Origin: Boseongicola sp. H5
Lineage (GTDB): Bacteria > Pseudomonadota > Alphaproteobacteria > Rhodobacterales > Rhodobacteraceae
Direction of reading: 5' to 3'
NCBI GenBank assembly: GCA_020622165.1
Contig: JACNMN010000012.1
Span: 62,001 to 126,000, forward strand
Length of the DNA stretch: 64,000 nt
This document shows positions 26,620-35,021 of this stretch, piece after piece; within the stretch, counting starts at the first letter, position 1; each line of letters starts with the position of its first letter. The position numbers and the translations under genes were made by a program. The notes beneath the pieces are model-generated. The model was not told the DNA's origin, did no database searches, and worked only from the letters and a program-made list of their open reading frames with translations.

Positions 26620-27644
26620 TGAGCAACATCCTGATGCAGGTCGAAAACCTCAGCGTCACCTTCGGCATCCCGCGCCGCGGTGGCTGGCCATGGACGCCGC
26701 CGGACCAGCTACAGGCGGTCTCCAACGCCTCGGTCACCTTGAAGGAGGGGGAGACGCTTGGTCTCGTGGGTGAAAGCGGCTCGGGCAAATCGACACTTGC
26801 CCGCGCCATCGTGGGCACCGTTCCGGTAAGCGGGGGCCGGGTGCTGTGGAAAGGCAAGGACATGGTCGGGCTGTCGGCCGCCGAGACCCGCGCCCATGGC
26901 CGCCACGTGCAGATGGTCTTTCAGGACCCTCTGGCGGCGCTGAACCCGCGGATGACCGTGGGCCAGGTCGTGGCCGAACCGTTGGTCACGCATTTCCCGG
27001 ATCTGAGCAAATCCGAAGTGCGGGACAAGGTCGGTGCGATGATGGAGCGGGTGGGCCTGCTGCCCGCGCTGGTCAACCGCTATCCGCATGAGTTTTCCGG
27101 CGGACAGTGTCAGCGGATCGGCATCGCGCGGGCGCTGATCACCGAACCGGAACTGGTGGTCTGCGACGAGCCGGTCAGCGCGCTGGACGTGTCGGTGCAG
27201 GCGCAGGTGGTGAACCTGTTGCAGGATCTGCAACGCGACATGGGTCTGTCCCTTCTGTTCATCGCCCATGATCTGAGCGTGGTCCGCCATATCTCGAACC
27301 GGATTGCGGTGATGTATCTCGGGCGGATCGTCGAGACGGCTGAAGCGGGCGAGTTGATAGCCAATCCTCGCCATCCCTATACCAAGGCGCTGATCGCCTC
27401 GGTTCCGATCCCCTCTCCGAAGGCTGAACGGGCGCGGCACCGCCCCGTGCTGGAAGGCGAACTTCCCTCCCCACTCGCCCCGCCCTCGGGATGTGTGTTC
27501 CGCACACGCTGCCCGATTGCGCAGCCCGATTGCGCGGAGGTGCGGCCCGAATTGCTAGAAGTCGCCGACGGGCACATGGTTGCCTGCCCGCATCATGACG
27601 ATGCCGCAAACGCGGATCAGCAACCTGCCGAAAGCGTCAACTGA
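26619..27644 (+). CDS. oppF: Oligopeptide ABC transporter ATP-binding protein (OppF-like)
   Basis: Second ATPase of the heterodimer, 341 aa. Walker A GESGSGKST, Q-loop MVFQDPLAALNPRM, signature FSGGQCQRIGIARAL and Walker B VVCDEPVSALD are all present; the signature has Cys where Gln-Arg is more usual (GGQCQR versus GGQRQR), a tolerated variant. The C-terminal Cys region (CVFRTRCPIAQPDC) matches OppF. Last gene of the operon. Confidence 0.93.
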   Translation: MSNILMQVENLSVTFGIPRRGGWPWTPPDQLQAVSNASVTLKEGETLGLVGESGSGKSTLARAIVGTVPVSGGRVLWKGKDMVGLSAAETRAHGRHVQMVFQDPLAALNPRMTVGQVVAEPLVTHFPDLSKSEVRDKVGAMMERVGLLPALVNRYPHEFSGGQCQRIGIARALITEPELVVCDEPVSALDVSVQAQVVNLLQDLQRDMGLSLLFIAHDLSVVRHISNRIAVMYLGRIVETAEAGELIANPRHPYTKALIASVPIPSPKAERARHRPVLEGELPSPLAPPSGCVFRTRCPIAQPDCAEVRPELLEVADGHMVACPHHDDAANADQQPAESVN

Positions 27645-27687
27645 CGGAAACGCGGCCGCGCCCTCGTTCTGCCCCTGCGCTTGCCAT

Positions 27688-27720
27688 CCCCGTTGGCGGG
27701 GACCGGGCGGGAAGCCGCCC
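27688..27720. terminator. Twin hairpins between convergent oppF and the DUF1513 gene
   Basis: CCCCG-TTGG-CGGGG (27688-27701) and GGGCGG-GAAG-CCGCCC (27705-27720) lie in the 79-bp convergent gap. Neither has a T-run, so they could act as mRNA 3' end structures or rho-assisted bidirectional terminators. Confidence 0.45.
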
Positions 27721-27723
27721 GCG

Positions 27724-28806
27724 CTAGGCCAGGCTGACCAGATGGTTGTCCCACTGCAGTGCGTCGTGGCGGGTTCGGACCACCGACCCGCCCGCGATTG
27801 TCAGGATATCCCCGCCGCCCGTAGAGGCGACGAAGCCCCCCGGCGCCGGGCCCAGACCGCAGACATCGGCCACCGCGACGGCCCCCAGAAACACGCCGCT
27901 TTCGCCGTCAAACCGGTGGATCGCGCCACCACGGGGAGATGTGATGGCGACCTCGGCACCGTTTCCGGAGAAACTGACACTGCCGGCATAGCCCCGCAGG
28001 CCGCGTTGGATCTCCCCCGGGGCTTCCAGCAGTCGCGGCGCCCCGCCGCCCAACCGGTGAAGCAGCAGAAGAGGCGGGTGGATCGTCTCGGCGCCCTGCC
28101 ACTGCATGGCCGCCGCCACAACCCCGTCAGGGCGGATCGACAGGTGCCGGATCGAGTTCAGACGCTGCGCGTCGGGCAACGCGATCTGATCCAGCACCGC
28201 GCCACGGTCGTCCAGATAGGTGAGGTTGGCGCGCATTGTCGGCAGGTTGAGCTTGGCCCGGCCACTATCGGGATGGGTGGCGGTGCCACCATTGGCAACG
28301 ATCAGCGTGTCGGAGCCCGGCAGACGCCGCAGATCATGCGGCCCGATGCCACCGGACGGTATGTCGCCGATGCGCGCGTAACCTGAGCCCGCATCCCAGA
28401 TGCCGATCCGGCCTTCAAGCGTCTCAAGATCGTTTTCGGTCGTGTAAAGCCGTGCGCCATCGGCGGAAAAGCTGCCATGGCCGTAGAAATGGCGGCCGGG
28501 CGGTGCGGCAAGCCGCGCCGTATGCACCCCAGTCGCGCAATCGATCACATCGGCGAATGTGCCCGGTCGGCGGGCGAAGGCCACCGCCTGTGGATGGTGG
28601 GGATGGGCGGCGGCGGCATGGCCCCGGCCGGGTAGCGGAAGCGAAAAGACAAGGTGCCCATCCGGGGTGAGCCCGCACAGCCGATAGGTGCCGTCTGTTG
28701 CCCGCGCAGCGGACAGGTAACCGGGATCGCCCGCATCGGCCCAGCTTGCCCGCGGCACCGATGCCGCAGCCAGGATCCCCGCAAGGAACGCTCTGCGCGA
28801 CGGCAT
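27724..28806 (-). CDS. Tat-exported DUF1513 protein (beta-propeller-like, iron operon)
   Basis: 360 aa. The start MPSRRAFLAGILAAAS is a twin-arginine (Tat) signal, which supports ATG 28806 over the longer frame from 29007. The body has repeated short strands with Asp/Gly turns (HGSFSADGARLYTTEND, VSFSGNGAEVAITSP) like a WD/YVTN-type propeller. DUF1513 genes recur downstream of imelysin and DUF1111 genes in proteobacterial iron-responsive operons; function unproven. Tat export suggests it folds, perhaps with a cofactor, before reaching the periplasm. It starts one base after the preceding gene's stop. Confidence 0.82.
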   Translation of the reverse strand: MPSRRAFLAGILAAASVPRASWADAGDPGYLSAARATDGTYRLCGLTPDGHLVFSLPLPGRGHAAAAHPHHPQAVAFARRPGTFADVIDCATGVHTARLAAPPGRHFYGHGSFSADGARLYTTENDLETLEGRIGIWDAGSGYARIGDIPSGGIGPHDLRRLPGSDTLIVANGGTATHPDSGRAKLNLPTMRANLTYLDDRGAVLDQIALPDAQRLNSIRHLSIRPDGVVAAAMQWQGAETIHPPLLLLHRLGGGAPRLLEAPGEIQRGLRGYAGSVSFSGNGAEVAITSPRGGAIHRFDGESGVFLGAVAVADVCGLGPAPGGFVASTGGGDILTIAGGSVVRTRHDALQWDNHLVSLA

Positions 28807-28807
28807 G

Positions 28808-29821
28808 CTAGTCTCCATCCAGCGCGTTGAACCCCGCGGCGATGCCCAGAGCAGGCCCAAGCTCGGCCCGGAGAACGCCACCGGCGTCGCGCACGGCCTG
28901 TTGCAGAACCTCGACCCGCAGCCGTCCCGCCGGCGTTTCGACGCCGGCAAAGACCGGATCGTCCAACGCCTCCGCCCGGGTGATGGCATGCTGAAAAGCA
29001 CGGTCAAGCCGGTCCCGGATCTCAGGGCGGGAGGCCGCCAGCCGGCGGGCCAGATCGGCCTGGCTGATCAGCGACATCTGCACATGGCGAAGCGAGCGCC
29101 CCGAGCGCCACGCCTCTGCCTGTCGCGGACGGGGGCGCTCGAACGTCCCCATGGGACGGCCGAGGCGCAGATCGGCGGTGAACTCCAGCCCCTCGGACAG
29201 CGCACCGAAAAGCGTGCGCAGGGCCTCGTCACGGCTTTGATAGGTGTCATTGCCGCCGGCGTTGCGCATCAGGCCCGCATGGGTTTCCTGCCAATCGGTC
29301 AGAATGGCGCGCGCGCTTTCATGGGCATCGGCACTCGCCGCCCGGATCAGCGCGCAGCGATAGGCCGCAGGCTCAAGTGCCTGTATCTCGGGGTCATAGA
29401 GAAGGAACTCCAGCGCGTAGAATCCCCGCGCCGCCACCGATACGGTCGCGTAGCTTTCGGCGGTTTCGATAACCGGGTCTTGAGCGCGGACCAGATCGGA
29501 AAGGCTGCGGGGCGTGGCCCCGCGCGTGTCGGGCCAGAAGGCGAGAGCGAAGCTGCGGTTGTCGGTCTCGGCGGGTCCGAAGCGCAGATGGCTGACGCGG
29601 ATCCACGCATCGAACGCATCGCCATAGGCGGCGCGCAGAGCCTCGGAGGAAGGATCGCAATCGCTTCTTGCCGCGGCGGCAAGATCGCCGGTTTCGGCCG
29701 CCAGAGCCTCGAACCCGGGCAGAATGTGATTGTCGAGAATGTCGTCGATCACGTCAGATGCGGGCTGGGCCGCCACCGCCATGGGCAAAAACAGCGCCAG
29801 ACAAAGAATTTCCAGCCGCAT
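28808..29821 (-). CDS. Imelysin-family periplasmic protein (second copy)
   Basis: 337 aa with a Sec signal peptide ending near AVAAQP. It has the imelysin-like helical pattern and a degenerate form of the GxHxxE signature: the equivalent stretch reads ARGFYALEFLLYD, with Phe-Tyr in place of the motif's His. It shares AxEFLL with the copy at 31431, so the pair are paralogues. Translation starts at ATG 29821, overlapping the upstream stop by one base; a GTG lies just before. Imelysins are iron-regulated periplasmic or outer-membrane proteins implicated in iron uptake. Confidence 0.82.
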   Translation of the reverse strand: MRLEILCLALFLPMAVAAQPASDVIDDILDNHILPGFEALAAETGDLAAAARSDCDPSSEALRAAYGDAFDAWIRVSHLRFGPAETDNRSFALAFWPDTRGATPRSLSDLVRAQDPVIETAESYATVSVAARGFYALEFLLYDPEIQALEPAAYRCALIRAASADAHESARAILTDWQETHAGLMRNAGGNDTYQSRDEALRTLFGALSEGLEFTADLRLGRPMGTFERPRPRQAEAWRSGRSLRHVQMSLISQADLARRLAASRPEIRDRLDRAFQHAITRAEALDDPVFAGVETPAGRLRVEVLQQAVRDAGGVLRAELGPALGIAAGFNALDGD

Positions 29822-31374
29822 CACAGGCTCTCCAGAAAACGGATCAGGGCGGCCCGATCTTCGGGCGGCATTTCCACCACCTGATCGCGGGCCGATTGCG
29901 CCTCTCCGCCGTGCCAGAGGATGGCCTCCAACAGGTTTCGGGCGCGCCCGTCATGCAGGAAATAGGTGTGCCCGCTCACCGTCTCCGTCATGCCGATCCC
30001 CCAAAGCGGGGCGGTACGCCATTCCCGGCCATCGGCGCGCCCCTCGGGCCGGTTGTCGGCCAGCCCCTCGCCCATATCATGAAGCAGCAGATCCGTGTAT
30101 GGCCAGATCAACTGAAAGCTCTGGGCCGTATCGCCCTGAAGCCGATGGGTGACATGGCTGGGCACGTGGCAGGCGACACACCCGGACGTATTGAAAACCT
30201 CCTTGCCGCGCAGCACCTCCGGATCATCCACATCGCGGCGGGCGGGCACGGCGAGATTCTGACTGTAGAACGTCACAAGATCCAGGCCGACCTGATCGAT
30301 CTCGAACCCGTCCTGCTCGGGGTTGGCCCCGTCCAGCGCCTGCCGGCAATCGGTCTGCGCCGGGGTGCATTCACCCCAGCCATTGGGGTGAAGCGGGCTC
30401 GAAATCCCGATATCGCCCGCAAAGGCGCCTGCGGATTGCTCCAGCACCGTGGGGTTGCCCGCCTTGTGACCGAACCGGCCCAGCATCGGCTGATCGTGGA
30501 CAAGGGACCACACCACCTGCGGACGCCCGGAGATACCGTCGCCATCGGCATCCTCCGGATCGGCATGCGCCAGAATATCCTCGACCGGGATCGCTTCCAG
30601 AAGACCCAGCCCGATCATCTGCGGGGCGACGCGCGGCGACAGCATGGCCTCGGGATGCAAGGGCCCATAACCAAGGTCTTCCGCGGTGTAGACCGGCGCC
30701 CGCAAGCTCGCCGTTTCGCCGCCGGACAGCTCGACAAGGGTTTCCTCGTACACGATGCCAAGCGAGTACTCCGCGGCATGGCCCGGCAGGCTGAAATCCT
30801 GCAACTGTGTGCCATAATTCGGGTCGGCCTGCGTTGCGATATAGCCTGCGATTTCGTCCATCGGGCTACCGCCCGGGATCGAGATGCGCAGAAACATCGA
30901 GACCGCACTGTCCTGCGGCCCCTCCGGCGGATGTCCACGGCCGTCTTTCAGGTGACATCGCTGGCAGGACCGCGCGTTGTAAAGCGGCCCCAGTCCATCG
31001 CTGGCGATGGTGGACGCCGGTGGCGAAACCCAGAGCCGCCGGAAAAGCCCGTTGCCGACGCGGAAATCCAACTCCTCTTCAAAGGACAGATTGGCCGAGG
31101 GTTGCGAAAACGCATCCGCGTTGTTGCGCGCCCGAACCGTGGCGGCGCCGCCGGAGTTTTCCTCGAAAGGTTGCGCGGTGCTGAAATCGTCGGTCAGGGC
31201 CGTCACGGCCGCGATCCGGGCGGCCTCCTCCTCGGTGCGGGGGACAATGTCCAGATGGACATCGCGAAGCTCCGACCAGTCAGCCGGCGCAGGTGTCGCG
31301 GTCTGCGCCGCGATCAGCGCCGGCAGGGCAAAAGCCACGGCAACCGGCAGGCAGGCAAGAAAGACCTTATACAT
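29821..31374 (-). CDS. Di-heme DUF1111 / thiol oxidoreductase-like c-type cytochrome
   Basis: 517 aa with a signal peptide (MYKVFLACLPVAVAFALPAL). Two c-type heme sites are visible, CQRCH around residue 135 and CVACH around residue 400, so the protein should bind two hemes covalently in the periplasm. Domain order matches the DUF1111 family often labelled di-heme or thiol oxidoreductase. In this operon context a ferrous/ferric redox role in periplasmic iron acquisition is plausible. The start at 31374 was chosen for the signal peptide; the frame extends to 31422 without support. Confidence 0.88.
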   Translation of the reverse strand: MYKVFLACLPVAVAFALPALIAAQTATPAPADWSELRDVHLDIVPRTEEEAARIAAVTALTDDFSTAQPFEENSGGAATVRARNNADAFSQPSANLSFEEELDFRVGNGLFRRLWVSPPASTIASDGLGPLYNARSCQRCHLKDGRGHPPEGPQDSAVSMFLRISIPGGSPMDEIAGYIATQADPNYGTQLQDFSLPGHAAEYSLGIVYEETLVELSGGETASLRAPVYTAEDLGYGPLHPEAMLSPRVAPQMIGLGLLEAIPVEDILAHADPEDADGDGISGRPQVVWSLVHDQPMLGRFGHKAGNPTVLEQSAGAFAGDIGISSPLHPNGWGECTPAQTDCRQALDGANPEQDGFEIDQVGLDLVTFYSQNLAVPARRDVDDPEVLRGKEVFNTSGCVACHVPSHVTHRLQGDTAQSFQLIWPYTDLLLHDMGEGLADNRPEGRADGREWRTAPLWGIGMTETVSGHTYFLHDGRARNLLEAILWHGGEAQSARDQVVEMPPEDRAALIRFLESL

Positions 31375-31430
31375 GAAATGCACCTGTTGCGGGCGGCGTG
31401 AGACGAGATCCCACACCGCCACTGCCCATA

Positions 31431-32693
31431 TTACTCGAACACGGCAGAGGGATTATCCAGACTGTCGGAGCCCTCGAAGGCGATCTGATCCAGATCGAGC
31501 GCGGCCACGAGCCGTTCAATACTCTCGGTCTGGGCGATAAGCCCGTTTACCCCGCCCATGATCAGGGCTTCCCCGGCCTCGTCTCCGCGTTCCAGCATCT
31601 GATCATAGGCAAACCCGGACTCCGCCGCCGTCTTGATCCGGCCAAGCGCCATCAGCGTGTCAGAGAGACGTGTGCGCATCTCACGGTCAAGCTCGGGGTC
31701 GACCGCTGCGGCCAGATCGGACAGGGACGGACCCGCCACAAGCGTACCGTCAACACGGACATATTCGCCGAGATAGACATTCTGCATCCCGATCCCGTTG
31801 TAGAAATGGCTGTTATGGGTGTTGTCGGAGAAGCAATCATGCTCCTCCTCCGGATCGTTCAGCATCAGGCCAAGACGCATGCGTTCGCCCGCCAATTCGC
31901 CGTAACTCAGGCTGCCCATCCCGGTCAGCATCGTTGCAAGTCCGCTTTGGGGGTCATCGAGCAGCTCTTCGCGGGCAGCGCCGCCTTCGGCCCATTGTGC
32001 GGCCATCCATTCAAGATCGCTGACCAGAAGGTCCGTCGCGGCGGTCAGATACGCGGCCCGACGATCGCAATTGCCGCCGGTGCAGGCATCACCCGCCGCA
32101 TAATCCGTCCAAGGCCTGTCGCCCGCGCCGGGCCCGTGCCCATTCAGATCCTGACCCCAAAGCAGGAATTCGACGGCGTGATATCCGGTGGCCACATTCG
32201 CCTCGACCCCGTCGGCCTCGTGCAAGGTGTCCTGCAGCAGTGCGGGGGTGATTTCGGCGGCATCCACATCGGTTCCGGACAGGGTGAAGCTGGCATTCGC
32301 CACCACGTTCAGGGCCGCGAACTCGTTTTCATCGGTCGGGCCGCCATAGGCGCCATCCACATAGTCGATCAGACCTTCGTCCAGCGGCCAGGCATTCACG
32401 CGGCCTTCCCAATCGTCCACGATGGCATTGCCAAAGCGATAAACCTCGGTCTGCTGATAGGGCACGCGGGCGGCGATCCAGGCAGCGCGGGCGGCGGTCA
32501 TGTTCTGGGCCGACGGTTCGGCAACCAGCGCCGCGACCGCATCTTGCAAACGCTCCGCGGTGATCAGGGCGTCGGTGTATTTCGCCTGCGCCATGTCGGC
32601 ATAGTGGCTGACCACATCGCTTGCATCCTGCGCCTGGGCGCCGGTTGCAAGCCCCGCCACCAAAGCCGTGCCGGTCAGAAGAAGTCGTTTCAT
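31431..32693 (-). CDS. Imelysin-family iron-regulated protein (IrpA-like)
   Basis: 420 aa with a clear signal peptide (cleavage after GAQAQ). The imelysin signature GxHxxE is present as GYHAVEFLLWGQD, and the C-terminal HxxxF-type region (EEEHDCFSDNTHNSHF) carries further potential metal ligands. IrpA/ICMP proteins are induced by iron limitation. Its ATG overlaps the stop of the small upstream gene by three bases (ATGA), so the two are coupled. It is the first large gene of the leftward iron operon. Confidence 0.9.
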   Translation of the reverse strand: MKRLLLTGTALVAGLATGAQAQDASDVVSHYADMAQAKYTDALITAERLQDAVAALVAEPSAQNMTAARAAWIAARVPYQQTEVYRFGNAIVDDWEGRVNAWPLDEGLIDYVDGAYGGPTDENEFAALNVVANASFTLSGTDVDAAEITPALLQDTLHEADGVEANVATGYHAVEFLLWGQDLNGHGPGAGDRPWTDYAAGDACTGGNCDRRAAYLTAATDLLVSDLEWMAAQWAEGGAAREELLDDPQSGLATMLTGMGSLSYGELAGERMRLGLMLNDPEEEHDCFSDNTHNSHFYNGIGMQNVYLGEYVRVDGTLVAGPSLSDLAAAVDPELDREMRTRLSDTLMALGRIKTAAESGFAYDQMLERGDEAGEALIMGGVNGLIAQTESIERLVAALDLDQIAFEGSDSLDNPSAVFE

Positions 32694-32923
32694 CGGGAAT
32701 AATCCTTAGGGTTGCCGTCAGTATTGGAATGACTGAAATCCCGGAGCGGGCTGTTGCGCTCCAGCGCATCCAGCATTGGCTCCAACCCCGCCTCGCAACA
32801 CCCATCGAGGCAGAGTGCGGACCAGACGGTCTCCCCCCTGTCGGACGGATAAGAAGCGTGATCGCGTTGGAAACGTTGGCGGCGGGACCACATGGCCAGT
32901 TCTCCGGGATCTATCCAGGGCAT
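32690..32923 (-). CDS. Small hypothetical protein with a CxxxCC motif at the head of the iron operon
   Basis: 77 aa, no family recognised. It contains CLDGCC in the middle and is rich in charged residues; no signal peptide or membrane segment is visible, so it is likely cytosolic. Support for it being real: its TGA overlaps the imelysin ATG as ATGA, the same coupling used throughout this window, and it fills the space between promoter and irpA. Against: no clear Shine-Dalgarno precedes ATG 32923. The clustered cysteines beside iron genes suggest metal or Fe-S binding, which is speculation. Confidence 0.5.
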   Translation of the reverse strand: MPWIDPGELAMWSRRQRFQRDHASYPSDRGETVWSALCLDGCCEAGLEPMLDALERNSPLRDFSHSNTDGNPKDYSR

Positions 32924-32956
32924 GGCGATGGGCTTTGCCGCGAGTCGCGCAAAGCG

Positions 32957-32998
32957 TGACTAATTTCGTCGGATAAATCAATCCCGAGTTTTTTAGTC
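32957..32998. promoter_or_regulatory. Possible iron-responsive promoter element: GACTAA / TTAGTC inverted repeat
   Basis: TGACTAA (32957-32963) and TTAGTC (32993-32998) are inverted half-sites in the AT-richer stretch just upstream of the iron operon. An imperfect TGA-N9-TCA-like box (TGACTAATTTCGTCG) overlaps the first half, and that pattern resembles iron-regulator boxes of Rhodobacterales. Assignment is tentative. Confidence 0.3.
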
Positions 32999-33100
32999 GG
33001 AAACTACGCGGAGATCTTCGTGAAAGGCCGAAGCATTCGAGACACGGCCGTCACGGGCCAAGGAGCGACCGCAGGAGTGAAGCCGCCGGGCCGATCGGCG

Positions 33101-33445
33101 TCAGGGCGCCGTGTCCAGGGCAAGTTCCATTTCGTCCAGCAGCGTCTCGATCCGCTGGCGGCAATCGGCCCAACCATCGGCATCGAGCGGCTTTGACAGC
33201 CGGCCCTCGACATCCAGGGCAACCTTTCCCAGATCTTCGAAGCCCAGTGTCGGCGCCACGCCGGCGGTCTTGTGGGCACGTCCGGCGATTTCGTCGATCA
33301 AACGCTGCTGAAGGCCCTGCTCGTCGATGGCCAGCATCAGCGTTTCGATCTCCAGACAACGATCGCCAAGACGTTCGAGAAATCGTTCTCGAACGCCGCC
33401 GACCACTGACGCGATCATTTCAGAATTGGCCGTCATGGATGACAT
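33101..33445 (-). CDS. Hpt-domain histidine phosphotransfer protein
   Basis: 114 aa, all helical. The phosphoacceptor is His58 in the segment AGRAHKTAGVAPTLGFEDLG, matching the Hpt signature HxxKG(A/S)-like core with Thr-Ala for the usual Gly-Ala. It starts 22 bp after the preceding response regulator gene and is probably co-transcribed with it. Starts at 33445 (MSSMT) and 33436 are both possible; neither has a strong ribosome-binding site. The two kinases in this region carry no receiver or Hpt domains, so this protein could link them in a phosphorelay. Confidence 0.8.
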   Translation of the reverse strand: MSSMTANSEMIASVVGGVRERFLERLGDRCLEIETLMLAIDEQGLQQRLIDEIAGRAHKTAGVAPTLGFEDLGKVALDVEGRLSKPLDADGWADCRQRIETLLDEMELALDTAP

Positions 33446-33467
33446 GGGACAGATCCGGTCAGGGGCA

Positions 33468-34421
33468 TCACCTGTCCATGCTCTGGCTGAATCCGGTAAA
33501 ATGCCGCGCCGCGGAGCGGGCATTCAGGATCGCCTCGTCCAGAATCCGTGTCGGGGCGGCCATGTGGAGGGCCTTGCAGCCCACGGCAGGACCAACCGAG
33601 ACCATCGGCAAATGGATATTCAACTCGTCATAGATATGACCGAACTCCGCGATGCTGATCCGAAGGGTATCCCCGAGTTCGAAGGCATCAAGCGCCTCGA
33701 CCCGCGACAACAGGCAGACAAAATCGCCTTTGCCGGCATAGCTGATCATCCGGCTACTCGTCTTCAGACAGTCGGAGATGCAGGTCGCCACATCAATCAT
33801 CACTTCGCTGAAAATCGACGGGCCGGCCTCATCGAACAGTTGTTGACCGTTCAGAACATGAAAGCCCACCGCCTTGGTCGACAAGGCCCGGAACACGCCG
33901 AGGGTTTTCAGATAGTTTTCCAGCGCGAGATACTCGATCGTACCGGCCACGCGCCGCATCGGGATCTGATCGGCAAAGCGGTAGGACGGCGTGGCAAACA
34001 CATCCGCGCCGCCATGGTTGATTGCATGCTGCGTGCGGAGACGTTCGCGCACAAGCGTGTGCAGAACACCCAGCCGGGTGTTGATCTCGATCTCGTCGAT
34101 CGGTTTTGTCAGGTAATCGGTCGCACCCGCGGCAAAGGCCTGATCGATATGGGCCCGGTCCGCCAGGATCGTGTTCATCACGATGGGCGTTTCTTCATAT
34201 TCCGGATTTGCCCTGATTTCCTCACACAGCTCGATCCCGTTCATCTCCGGCATCTGGATATCCAGAATGAAGCAGTCGAACGGCACCTGCGTGTTCGACA
34301 ACAGCTCCAGCGCCTCGGCGCCGGAGGTGACGAACGTCACGTTGGCGTAACCCAGTCGCGTCAGTGTTGACTCGAACAGAGCCAGGAAATCGGGATCGTC
34401 ATCAACGGCCAGGATCTTCAT
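33468..34421 (-). CDS. Response regulator: receiver plus degenerate GGDEF-like output domain
   Basis: 317 aa. The receiver (1-120) has the acidic pair DDD7-9, phosphoacceptor Asp54 (FILDIQMP) and Lys106 (LTKP). The C-terminal part (about 155-310) looks like a GGDEF fold that has lost its catalytic core: the signature is AGKGDFVCLL at 229-238 rather than GGDEF, and the metal-binding DxD before it is missing. It is therefore unlikely to make c-di-GMP and may bind a partner instead. A phased CtrA-like site lies 49-74 bp upstream, and the Hpt gene follows. Confidence 0.82.
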   Translation of the reverse strand: MKILAVDDDPDFLALFESTLTRLGYANVTFVTSGAEALELLSNTQVPFDCFILDIQMPEMNGIELCEEIRANPEYEETPIVMNTILADRAHIDQAFAAGATDYLTKPIDEIEINTRLGVLHTLVRERLRTQHAINHGGADVFATPSYRFADQIPMRRVAGTIEYLALENYLKTLGVFRALSTKAVGFHVLNGQQLFDEAGPSIFSEVMIDVATCISDCLKTSSRMISYAGKGDFVCLLSRVEALDAFELGDTLRISIAEFGHIYDELNIHLPMVSVGPAVGCKALHMAAPTRILDEAILNARSAARHFTGFSQSMDR

Positions 34422-34469
34422 TCAATGCCTCAGCTTCTAGCGCGCGACACTGTTTTAGTGCCGCAAAAG

Positions 34470-34495
34470 TTAACCACTCATTAACTAAAAGTTAA
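34470..34495. promoter_or_regulatory. Two overlapping CtrA-type boxes (three TTAA half-sites with 7-bp spacers)
   Basis: TTAA at 34470-34473, 34481-34484 and 34492-34495 are separated by exactly 7 bp each (CCACTCA, then CTAAAAG), giving two overlapping perfect matches to the CtrA consensus TTAA-N7-TTAA. The array is 49-74 bp upstream of the response regulator start at 34421, a normal promoter position. Confidence 0.65.
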
Positions 34496-34588
34496 ATGTC
34501 GACAGTGGCATAAGTGGGGCGTGAATGTGGGAAATTGGGGGATTCATTCCAGACCTGAAATATCTGCCGGCACGGATCCATCGCCGGA

Positions 34589-34978
34589 TCAGGCCTCTTC
34601 CAGCAGGCTCCATGCGGAGCGGATCTGTGCCCCGAGCGACATCGGATCGAACGGCTTGGTGATCACCGCGAGGGCACCAGTATTGAGCAGATCCTGCGAC
34701 AGGGAATCCTCGGCTTTCGCTGTCATGAAGATCGTCGGGATCTCGGGGCAATCCGGCCGCGCCTTGATCTGCTCCCAAAGATCGGGACCGGTCATGCCCG
34801 GCATCATGATGTCGAGCAGCAAGAGATCCGGAGCAAGCGCGTTGATGTTTTCGAGGGCCGCGGAGCCATTGTTGAACTGGTGCACCGTGAAGCTGTCGAC
34901 CATCTCAAGTGCCATCCGGGCGATTTCCAGAATGTCATCGTCATCGTCCACATGCAGGATCGTTTTCAGCTCAGACAA
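34589..34978 (-). CDS. Stand-alone receiver-domain response regulator
   Basis: 129 aa, a single CheY-like receiver. The acidic pocket is DDDDD at 11-15, the phosphoacceptor is Asp56 (LLLLDIMMP), with Thr86 (FMTAK) and Lys108 (ITKPF). I place the start at the TTG at 34978: AGGGAGAGAG sits three bases ahead of it, and homology begins there. The ATG at 35050 would put the N-terminus inside the upstream kinase gene. It follows that kinase by 43 bp and is its likely partner. No output domain, so it acts by protein contact or as a relay intermediate. Confidence 0.87.
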   Translation of the reverse strand: MSELKTILHVDDDDDILEIARMALEMVDSFTVHQFNNGSAALENINALAPDLLLLDIMMPGMTGPDLWEQIKARPDCPEIPTIFMTAKAEDSLSQDLLNTGALAVITKPFDPMSLGAQIRSAWSLLEEA

Positions 34979-35021
34979 GGCTCTCTCCCTCACATCCGCG
35001 TCCGTCTTGACGCCTTTTTTG

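Noticed and set aside
32718-32981. 87-residue frame overlapping the start of the iron operon
   Set aside because: It is in a different frame from the coupled 77-aa frame at 32690-32923, runs into the promoter region and has no coupling to irpA.
34679-34978. ATG at 35050 as the start of the stand-alone receiver
   Set aside because: It lies inside the upstream kinase gene and gives a basic tail without homology; the TTG at 34978 has an excellent ribosome-binding site and matches the receiver N-terminus.
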